Assembly (NCBI RefSeq): GCF_027942865.1
Contig: NC_134516.1
Coordinates: 25,193,322-25,257,321 of the forward strand
DNA from: Odontesthes bonariensis
Lineage: Eukaryota > Chordata > Actinopteri > Atheriniformes > Atherinopsidae
Direction: 5' to 3'
DNA length: 64,000 nt
A program made the translations under genes and the position numbers. The notes beneath the pieces are model-generated. The model was not told the origin of the DNA, ran no database searches, and was given only the letters and a program-made list of their open reading frames with translations. Every line of letters begins with the position of its first letter. The stretch's first letter is position 1. Shown one piece after another: positions 21,305-31,767 of the stretch.

Positions 21305-21475
21305 TTGAATTTTGCCCACAAAAAGCGGTATTACAAAAGAGGTGTTTGGGAGAAAAAAAACAGATATGCATCACCTGTCACCAGCAGACAGCGTGCACCT
21401 CTTCTTTTTCAAGACAACAAACTTGGCTGGAGTTGGAGGTGATAGTGATGAACGTGTAGAAACAGGCCTGCCCAC

Positions 21476-23630
21476 CATAGACATATTATAGGTAGACGCC
21501 CCTTTCGCCTCTGGGTCGCGTTAAATGTCGCCGCCATCTTGCTAGGGAGTCAGTTGCGTCAAGATCGCCGGTCTGTATCAGGGCAAGCTGTCAGTGTGTC
21601 GGTAAAAGAGCAGTTTGTTCGGGCTGAAATTGGCTCAGATGATGTGTTTCTGCTCGAGGAGCACATTCTAGTGCCCTGCACGGGCCTATTATCTGGGCCC
21701 GAGCCCGGCCCTGGCCCGAGGGGGTGGAGCCCCAGCCCGGCCCGGTCCGACAGGTTTTCAGAATTCTCAGGCCCGAACCGGCCCGACTTTTTTTTTTTTT
21801 TTTTAACCTCCCATAACAATGTTTTAACGATAGAACGCTATATTCAATGTGTGCGTTCGTAAATTCAATCTGCCGCTCTGAAAATGGGATAACGCTCTGC
21901 AGATAGAAAAAAACAGCATTCTATTTTTCTGTGAATAAGCAAACGGTTTCTGACAGATCAAAATGGACATAAAAGAGCAGGTTAAAATAGGGGCTCATGT
22001 TTCGATCAGCAGCTTGAGAACTCGTAGACACAGACCATCTGGGGAGACATCACGCAATCGTGCGCTCTCACCACGGCTCGGAGTAGATTCACCCGGGTCA
22101 TTTGACCCGTGATATCCAGCCAAGTAGCCCACCCGAAGTTTTTCCGATCTTGGCTGAACATCAGCCGAGTTACCGAGTTATCCAGAATAGCTTAGTACAA
22201 GCGCTAACGGACCCTGGCAGTATCTCCAAAATGACCACACTAATAATCACATGCCATGACACCAAACTTCTACAGTAGTACAAATATGATCTGTACTCAC
22301 AAAACGATGCATTTGGAAGTTTGTACATAGTCCAGGAGTTTATTATTATCAACACAAGCCTGATAGCTTCTCTGCAGCTAAAGCTGCGTCGACGTCACTT
22401 CAGGAAGCTGGGAGCTTCAAAGTAAGATGAGGGTTGATCTACTACTGTGGACAACAAAGTATATGCTATATTCTACATGAATTTTTACGTTGTAGAGTTG
22501 TGAATTTATTTTATCAATGGAGAAATTGAGCAGCCTTGCTTTGTTGTTGCTACTGGGACTACTTCAGCCAGCTCATCTGTGTTTAAGACATGTCGGAGGA
22601 CTGTGTGAGTCCGTATGCCTATATAAGGGAGGTGCTGGCGCGGGGCAGAGCAGCTGCTGCTGCGTTCAATTGTTTTCAGGGCCGTCGGGCCCCACGGGCC
22701 TCGGGCTCCAGTGCAGGACTCTATTCAGGACACATAGTTTGGTATATACAACCACCACTTTTCACTGTTGTCATTGGTTGTGTCCACATTTCACAAACTC
22801 AGGCTGCACCACATAGCCAAACTCAAAACACTGGAATTACAGAGTGGCAACAGCCAAAAAAGGCTTAGCAAAACTATACTTTTTAAAGGGTTCTAGCTCC
22901 AAGATACAAGCCTAGACACAAGCTTATATATACAAATATATACATACATATTTAAATTATTATATTATATTTTATATTACTATATGTGTATTAGAATTAA
23001 ACTATTGAAATACTATGGTATTTATTTATAATAGCAGCAGGTGTTTTGATGTTTGTTTACATTTGTCTTCTGTATCAGAAGTTTTTGTTTGGGAAATGAC
23101 TTTTTATTGTCAATTGCACTGTTGCTTAGATGTGAAAATCTTATGAGCATGATTGTATATATATATGTATAGTCAATCCCGAAATTATTCATACCCCTTG
23201 CAAATTTTGACTTAAATGTACTTTTATTCAACCAACAATTTTATTTTTGACCGTAAATGACACAGGCATCTCCCGGGAGATAATACGGAAACTAAAGGCA
23301 ATAAAGGCTTTTCTATTAATTATTGAGAAGGGTATGAATAATTTTGGACATGCCACTTTTTGTTTAAATGTGAATAAAAGCTGAGGAATATTTTGGGGGG
23401 TACTCCACGTAGATCATACACCATTGAATGTAAAAACGACTCAGTGAAATCGGTTGCAAAATGTAAGACAATCGTGATTTTTATCTAGAAAAAACGATGC
23501 TCCCGGCAACTTGCGCTTGTTTGACAGACCTCTGGTCCAAATGAGCCCTCAAGCAATATGGCGGCGACGTTTTACGTCACGGCAACGGGCTGAAGCAGTC
23601 AATGGGGCGTCTACCTATATTATGTCTATG
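21476..23630. mobile_element. Non-autonomous hAT-like DNA transposon
   Basis: The 2155-bp insertion has terminal inverted repeats of about 27 bp with one mismatch (CATAGACATATTATAGGTAG and complement). Weaker inverted similarity continues inward (CGTCGCCGCCAT near both ends). It is flanked by a perfect 8-bp duplication CTGCCCAC at 21468-21475 and 23631-23638. An 8-bp duplication with CA-starting ends fits hAT. ORFs inside, such as 22517-22816, show no transposase motif, so it is probably a non-autonomous or captured-filler element. Confidence 0.85.
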
Positions 23631-23796
23631 CTGCCCACCTCACTTGAAAATGACTGTGGCAGCTCCCGACCTAATCACTGGCATTTACATATTAAAGGCT
23701 CTCCTAAGTAGGGGAGGGGGTCATGGGGGAGCAGTTCCCAGGTCAATTTGCGACAACTTGGGCCAAGTTTTCACTTTTACAGGAAGTGAACCTACC

Positions 23797-23833
23797 CTTC
23801 TACTCATGGCTTTTTTAAAGCCATGAGTAGAAG
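23797..23833. repeat. Palindrome at the left edge of duplication copy B
   Basis: There are 17-bp perfect arms (CTTCTACTCATGGCTTT and complement) around TTT. The right arm is the first sequence of duplication copy B; in copy A the same sequence (from 87) has no inverted partner. The palindrome therefore marks the breakpoint. Confidence 0.8.
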
Positions 23834-24334
23834 TGCCTCCAATTGGTTCAAAACTTCATCATATTTTGCAGATATTGTTGGGTTTTCAACTCAGACCCTG
23901 CTGTTCATGAGGAAGTCATTTTCACCAGTTACAGCCAGATCTCATGAAGCGGTGTACTTATTACACACCAAGTCATTTACTGTGTTTTTACAAGGCTTCT
24001 TTAATGCTTTTGCGTATTATTTTCCGCTACATATATCAAGGAAATGACGTCCTGCCCTCAGCTTTTACTCTAACTCTGACTATTTCATGGTTTGTACGTT
24101 CATTTTGATGTTATGTAGTGTGACAGGAGGAGAACCTCCACTGTACTGTACCCTAACCCTAACCAATTGACGTTATGTGAACAGAGGAAAATTACACTCT
24201 GAAAGCATAAAATAGGCATTAATGAGACTTTAAAAGCTGTGTGCTATTTATAGTGGACCAGTGAAAAGGATTTAGTAGAAAGCTGATAATAAACTGTTTT
24301 ATATGCTAAGTCATAGCTTGCTCTGAAGGCCTAC

Positions 24335-24408
24335 AGGCACTGCTGGGATTTGAACCAAGGATCTCCTGTTTACAAGACAGGAACTTTGACCAACTAAGCC
24401 ACAGCACC
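24335..24408 (-). tRNA. tRNA-Thr-like with UGU anticodon, likely decaying
   Basis: Same unit as the other tRNA-Thr copies, but the loop reads CTTGTAA, which changes anticodon AGT to TGT, still a threonine anticodon. The T stem has one mismatch and the acceptor stem has two wobble pairs. The A and B boxes remain recognisable. Confidence 0.65.
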
Positions 24409-25432
24409 ACATGGTTTATAAAACTGATGAAAGGATAAAAAACAAAAAAATTTAGCTTGTTGTTTGTAAGTACTTAAAATCAAAATTACTTTTTAAGATA
24501 GTAAGTAAGCGTTGTTTCTAAGTGCTTGTTAAAATGATTATTTAAGATAGTAATTAAGTGTTTTTTAGGCGATGTGAAAACCGTTTGCTGTGACTTTCAA
24601 ATCTGCTTCAAAAACTGGACGTGTTTCTTCAGATAAACTCCTGACCAACTGTGAAAAAGCAGTGAAAATGTCTGGCCTGTATGAACTTTGTGATGTCAAA
24701 CAAGATCAGAGATGACATCGATTGTGATGTCACTACAGTGATGACATCACAGCTTTGTGAAGGCTTCTGTTCTGTCTCTTCTGGTCTGTGGTTCCAACCA
24801 CAGATTCTGGATGGAAGTGAAGTCCGGATTCCAGAATGTTGATTTGTGTTCTCTGTTAATCTCTGGACGACTTCAGCTGATTACTTCCTGTCACTGTCAC
24901 GTTGGAAGGTCCACTTCTGCCAGTTTTTCAGCAGCCAGTATCATGTTCTCCACCAGCAGTGTTTTCCAAGACAGAATAATGTCAGTTTGTTTAAAATGTT
25001 GCCAAAATAAACTATTACAATTACAACAAATGTCATCTCAGGGCACTTCAGTAATAAAGTCCAATTCAAGCCAATTAGAGTTAAATTCATTGTAATTATA
25101 ATCCAATTAATTCAATTCAGAATGAATCCAATTCATTCATACAGAGCAATTCAAAAACTATTTCCTCGCTAAGGAAACCAACAGATGGCACCGAACTTGC
25201 ACTATTTCTAATTAGATAGAACTTTTTAATAGTTCTATGATCATATCTTTCTGGTTTTATTTGCATTTTACAAAGAGTCCCGAGTAATTATGAAAGTGGG
25301 GTTTTAATTAGAAGAAAAAGCCTCAAAATAAAGTGATTTTTAGGAGTATGCAGGGATTCATTTCCATCTAATGAACAGGTCAGTTATATTAAACAGTGGG
25401 CCGTGTGAGCAGCAATCAGGGGAGTAAGGAGT

Positions 25433-25690
25433 TCACAGATCATAGACAGAGGCAACCGTCCAACTATTCAAAGCTTTTAAAATGAGTAATAAAATCTGAC
25501 AGGTAACCAGGGAAGGAAGTCCTTTAATCCTGGAAATATTCTCCAGGTGATAGTCGGCTGACTTCCTAACTGAGCTGATCTGGCTGCTGAAGTTCAGCTC
25601 TGAGTCCATAATAACACCCAGATTCCTGCTTGGTTTGTGCTTTTTAACATCACAGCCTGAAGCTGAGCTCAGATTTTTAACAGCTGACAA
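25433..25690 (-). mobile_element. LINE fragment, duplicated copy
   Basis: Duplicate of the reverse-transcriptase C-terminal fragment at 2802-3059, with a few substitutions (for example NLGVIMDSELNFSSQISSV). Confidence 0.7.
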
Positions 25691-26601
25691 TGACCTCTGT
25701 TTTCTCTTTGTTTAGCTGCAGGAAGTTCTGGATCATCCGGTTGGTTATTTGTTGGAGGCTCTTTGCTGGGCCAGTTATTCCTCTGTGCCAGCAGCTGAGC
25801 ACCAGTTCTGCCAAAACTAACAGGAAACATCATCCTGCACCGCTGGATTATCAACAAGTAACACTGACCAAGTCAGGAGATTAAAAAGGATGCAGAGGAT
25901 AGTCAACCATCTCCTAAACACGGGACTTGTGTTTGACACCAGTCTTTGGACTGCTGTGAGACCGTTGTTTCCTTCATTCGTTTTTCAGCTTTTTTTCCAA
26001 AACTACTTGGTCGAAAGGTGTAAAACATTAAAAGTACTGGGTTAAAGTTAGAAAAGCATCATGTTTAGGAAATAAAATACACTTTTGGGGGAAAAACTTG
26101 GCCAATAAGACCAGGAGCTCCTGACCTGTCTCATACATTTCAGTAAGACCTCGGGAAATTGTACCAAAAAGGGCAAAACATGTCTCCTTTAAAGGACCAA
26201 TAAGAGCTACATCTCAGACTCTACAGGCCTCAGTTAACTTGTTAAATGTGTCAGTGGGTCGGTGTGAAAACTCAACATCTAGGATGTTATTTCCAGCTTC
26301 TACGTTTAACTGAAATAGAAAATCTGAGAATTACGACAATGTAGGTAGAGCTATTTTACGACAGTAAAATATTTGGCAGTGACTAAGTGCCTTTAGCACA
26401 GACAGGAGGGTGGAGGCGAGAGGAGACAATGAGGCTGATACCAGAGCAACCAGATGAGCCTCCAGCGTCCACCTGTCCTGATAGTCCCTCACAAGCAGCT
26501 GTCTGTTGTTAGCACGTTAAGCTTTGATTGGTCTGGGCTGGTCTGTGGCATTATTTATAACCCTTCACCCTTGCTGTTTCCTCTCATAGCTTGTTTTCAC
26601 C

Positions 26602-28009
26602 ATGACAGCTGCTGGGTTCTTCCTGAGGTATAAGCACAAGCTGCCTTTTACAGTTTTTGTTTGATTGATTGGAAACATTAGTTAATATTACATTCTTACT
26701 CTTTGCTGTACATAATTTCAGGGTTTCCCTCTTTGCCTTGTTGACTGCTGCTACATGGGGTTTTCCCACTAAAGGTGTGCTATCATCTGTAGTGGTAAAA
26801 CATTACATGCTTGCTTGAATGAGCTTCTGCTAAACTTGTTCTCATGCACCCAGGTTCAAAATCAGCAGGCCAGAGCAGCAGCGGCACAAGAGCTGCAGGT
26901 CATTTTGGCTCTTACCAGGGAGCAGCCGCTGGCCGCCCGGTGACCGTGCCCTACACTGCTTCCAGTGACGTTTATATGGCGACACCTGTGCTATCCTCTG
27001 GTCTAAGTCAACCTGTTCTTCAGGCAGACCCAAGACTCAGCGGCTATGGCTCATTTGTGCCAACGCAACTGGTTGCCCAAGCTCCCGGCCTTGTCCAAGC
27101 TCCCGGTTTTGTCCAAGCTCCTGGCCTTGTCCAAGCTCCCGGTTTTGTCCAAGCTCCTGGCCTTGTCCAAGGTGCTCTTCAGGCAGACCCAAGATTCAGC
27201 AGCTCTGGCTCCGTTGTGCCCGTGCAAATGGCTGTGCAAGCTTCTGGTGTCCCACAGGCTGTTCAGACGGGTCCAGCATTGAGCAGCTTGAGCTCTGGCC
27301 TGCCTGCAACAGGATACTCTACTGTCACTTATGTGCCTGTTGACATAGGATCTGACGCTGGCGCTCTGCAACCTGGAGCTGCCCAATCTGGACCACAAGG
27401 TAAATCTTCTGCTTGGAGTGTAGATGGCCCAAAATATGTTTGGAAGCCTAAAGGTGTCTGTGTGTTTTCATGTAGTCACTAGCAAATCTTGCTTAGTTAA
27501 GAATATGTTAAGATTCTGTGCTATCAGAACTTCTGCTGTGAAAAGGACTAATTGTGAAATGTCTCCACACAGAAACCCAGTGGGCTATTGCTCCCTCAGT
27601 CTTTGCGGATGCGTCAGCCCAAGCCCTCAGCCTCACTGACGTTCTCCCTGCAGCCCCTCTGTCACCACCTGGCCCTGTCCTCCAGTCAGGGGAGACCTCC
27701 AGTGTCACCAAGGAAGCTGAACTCGGGAATTACCAGCAGCAGACGGAGGAATTCGGCTACCCGGATGACCGCCGAGGGTCTGGACCGGGATCCGCAACCG
27801 TACTGGTGCCACGCTTTGGTGTGGGTGGATCTCCTAACTTTGACTACAGGCTTTTGTATGGCTTGTACCCCTCTGGAACCTACAGCACCTTCAGCCAGCA
27901 GCATGAGAAGGGCAAAGACTACTTTCAGGACGTCCACTACTTGAAGGAGCATATTACTGACAGCCATGGTTCTGGGCAGCAGAAAAAGTTCTTCCCAAGT
28001 GCCCGCTAG
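26602..28009 (+). CDS. Small secreted low-complexity protein with VQAPG repeats, copy B (371 aa)
   Basis: Exons are 26602-26627, 26722-26774, 26854-27453 and 27573-28009 (372 codons). A non-coding exon starts at 28097 and has AATAAA at 28142-28147. The product is the paralogue of the 3971-5573 gene, with the same signal peptide apart from one residue. It has two extra VQAPG hexads (12 residues), the only length change. All splice sites and the frame are kept. In the last coding exon I count about seven base differences over 437, roughly half of them silent. The promoter-proximal 2 kb is also duplicated, so both genes may be expressed alike. It is intact, which with the repeat-number change suggests a live and variable gene. 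Function unknown, secretion inferred. Confidence 0.85.
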
Positions 28010-28149
28010 AGCTGAACATGATGTGCAGAGGGTATGTTGAGTGGTACCTGCAAATGTCTTTATCTCAATGCTCTAACTAATCTGGTTCTGTTTCAGATTG
28101 GAAAGCTGAATCCAACGGCACAAGATTCTTTTTAGTCTTTGAATAAAAG

Positions 28150-30468
28150 CTTGTCAAATGATCTCGCTTCAGAATGATTGACTAAGGGAAACAATGTCCT
28201 GTGTACACCATCTGGGTTCAAGGCAAATGGCAGGCATCACCTGTCATATTTGACTCGGACATTCTGCTTTCGGTTTCAAACATGGCTTCTCAAAGCTCTG
28301 CATCTTGAGAGGAATTGCTATGGAAGTGTTAAATAGTTGCTCAATTGACTAGCGATCAGCTACAGCATCCTTTACAGCCATTTCTCTACACCTGTACATG
28401 GCAGCCAGACACAACCCCTTCTATAGGTTGCAGAGTGCACGGTAGCCAACCTGAAGGCTTGCCAAACAAACGTTGTGCTTGAAATACTTTGCTGGATACT
28501 CCTTAAATATTCTCCTACAGTTGAGCCACAGCCAGTGCTGTCTTTGGCAGTCTTGTCATATGATGACCTTGTCTGGGTAGTTTTTTTTTTTTTTTTTAAT
28601 GAACATGATTTCTATTGTCTCTGGGTATCCATATACTAGGGCTGTCAAATGATTTCATATGCCTTCTAAAATGTTTTCAGACATCTGTATTAGCACATGT
28701 CAATGACACATGCGCATCTGGGGGCTTTCAAACTGCCAGGCAACAGCACTTTACGTCAATAACGGGACAAACTGACTTCACTACTTGTATAGGTGGTTTA
28801 TTCAAGTTTAAACATTTAACAATTTGTTTCATGTTATGCCAAGTCAATTTAGTTGAACATAAAGAATTAACGTCATGTTGCTGTTGGAATGATAAGCTAA
28901 CTGTAGCTCGTATACAATTTGGTCTCGGCTCAAATTTTTCCATCAACTGACAAATCAGTATTGCCAGGTGGTGCTTTATATATTTTGGGGGGTTTAAAAT
29001 CACTTTCTCTGTGCCTGCAGTTGAGTTGGGTTCTGAACTTTCTACCATCGTCATGTGAATAAACTTTCAGCAGTGACATTTGCCAGTGTGACTCCTGTGT
29101 CCATGTCATGCAGTGGCTGCGCAGATGTTTTTCCACATTCGATATTAATTTTCACCTTCGTCTGTTTTTATAAACTATTTGAATTTAGAATATTCTTTGA
29201 CAACCCTACCCTGTACCACTCCTGAAGTAATAAATGCATGGAGCAGTTTTACTGCATCACTGAGACAGGATGTTCCTGATTTTAACAATATTACAAAGGT
29301 GAAAGAAGGCAGTCCTAGAAACCTGTTTTATGTGCATTGAATGATAAATTCGGGTCAAAAATAACTCCAAGGTTCCTCACTGGAACTATCTTACCATCCA
29401 TTTACTTTACTCAATGTATCCAGTTTAGGGTAGTGGAAGCCTTTAGCCCAGTGATACTATTTTTTCCCACAAGAGCCACATTTACAGAGCAACATCAAGG
29501 CAAGAGCCACTTTTATGACAACATACTAAGTCCCCTTTTGCAAATATGCATTTCTACATATAAAACATCCCACAAAAGAAACAACACAGCCAATACATTT
29601 TCAATTAAGACCGCATTTACCTGAATACTGGAATCCTTAATACTCAATACTGGAAGCTGGCATGCATGTCCTTGACTTTCTTCATGTTGTATTTGTAGTT
29701 TGTTGCAATCATAGTGAGACATTCAAGATGAGCATGGTTTAGTCCTTTTTTTAATTAAAAACAGACCCATTGTGCCTGCATCTCGCTAATGGAGCTAGCG
29801 TGCACTGCGGTCAAGTGTGACGGTGGTTTAAGCGGGCTGCGTTGCCAGGTTTAACAGAGCCCCCTTTAGGAAACACCATTAAGCCTTAATAAAAATACTT
29901 CATACTGTGCAGTATATCTCCAGTCCATCACTCAGCAAAAGGTCTAATAATTTCCACACTTCCATTCACTGGGACTCTGCTAGAACTGTTTGGAGACCTT
30001 TTCTAGAGGGCCGTATCACAGAGCCTACTGTGGGAGAGTACTTTGAAAGTTTGATTGTGCCAACTATTGCTAATTTAATAGCAAGTGATCTGAATCGAAG
30101 GAGTTAAAAGATATTTTGCAAAATGATCATGTAGCTTTGCACTCGAGGGAATTTGAAAATGCATCGTCCACATGTGGTAGAATCAAGAAAACAAAAGCAG
30201 GAGATATTTAAGTCTTGTGTAGGATGAAAACCAACATGGGAAGATGTGATGCCATGTTAAGGAACGAGTGGTGTTGAGAGAAGATTTGTGCTGTAACTCA
30301 TCTGAGGCTGCAGCTGACTTTATATTGGTGCTCTACCTGCTCTAATTACACTCATAAATCTCACCTGGGACCCAGTCAGATCGTGCTGCATTCAATTCAG
30401 CTCTGAAAATGAACACTTCTGACATTTAAAAAGGTTTGTTGCAACATGTGAGGAATGAACATGGGATG
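28150..30468. other. Duplicated intergenic DNA
   Basis: Corresponds to 5713-7970 and 9770-9960 of copy A. A trace of the 6606-6920 LINE fragment is present near 29220-29345. A poly-T run lies at 28580-28597. At 30260-30275 the sequence jumps from the copy-A position 7980 to 9768, which is the deletion of the GSG-repeat gene. No gene seen. Confidence 0.6.
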
Positions 30469-31767
30469 TTTTAAAGAAGGTGAATTACGCTTGGTCAGAT
30501 ACGGTGTTAAACATCTGGACCAAAGTCCTGCAGATCACTGTGGGCCCCTAATCTCTGGCTGGGGAGTGTGAGGGGAGTGACAGAGATTTGGTCTGAAGGA
30601 CTCCAGGTTATAACCTCGGTTCTAATACGTCACAAAGACGTCACAGTCATGAAATTGGGGTCCAGCACATCACTTGTCCACTTCACTAGTGGGAGCTGCT
30701 AGTTGGGTTTCAAGGGGAAAAAAGTGAGCTCAGCGTAACATAAGACTGGAGTCTTAGTAAGTTAACCTGCTGAGTTCTGGAAATAACTCTAAAATAATGT
30801 TGACTCCTTGGCAGGAATAAGGAGCTCTGCAGCTCTCTCATCCAGAGGATCTAGAAGAATGGATGTGTTTGGAACATAGCAGAGGGTGTATTCTTCCTAA
30901 AGTCACGCTAACTGCCTTCTGCGCACTCTGAGATGTTTAAAGCTCAGATTAATATCTGAGCTGAGATGTAGAAACGTGAGACAACATGATGCAGAGCTGC
31001 TCTTTTATTAAGTGATATGGAGGAGATCTTAGATTTATTTCAGATGAACCTGATTAAACAGGACATAACGGAGGTTAAATGTTTAAAGCACCTTGTGCCT
31101 TCATTTTGTTCATATCTGGAAGTGTTTCTCAAATTTGTCTTGATGATTTCTGTGGATTTCCATCATTCCTCCTGAAAACTTGTTGCCTTGTGAGAACAAG
31201 CAAAGACTCCCACAGACTCCCTGTGACACAGCAAACTTCCAACATGGGAAATGTGACATTTGAGCACTTTATAGTCTGTAGGCGACTGTTTTCTGTTCTT
31301 TATACTGTGGAGGCTTTACCAGCCATCAGTGAGGTGGAACTGTACTGAAAATACACTGAAGTTAAAGTTACATTTTTAACTCATTTAAAAAGGGAAAATG
31401 TGTCTATTTGAATAATGCTCTTTTTTAATATGGGTCTAAGTTTCTGAGAAAGTATTTTTTACTGTAAAATGTTGACTGTCACACCTGAACTTCATATTTA
31501 TTTATGTAAATGAGAATATTTATATCCCCGGGTTGTTTTAATTCTGAAAACTAACATTTGTTACAGTAGTTCACATCATCTGTCCTCATAATTACTTTCA
31601 TAAAATCCAACAAAGACCAGACTTTATCATGTTCATATTTAAACTGCAACCTGCAGGTTAACAATGTGAGTGACTGAAAGTGTGGGAACAAGTCCACAGA
31701 AGTTTCTTTTAATTATGTCGACTATGTGCAAGTATATGTCCAGGTAAGACATCTGATTCTCACATAT

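Noticed and set aside
22517-22816. ORF beginning with a leader-like MEKLSSLALLLLLGL
   Set aside because: Lies inside the hAT-like insertion, with no conserved domain after the hydrophobic start; could be a captured fragment, but not supportable as a gene.
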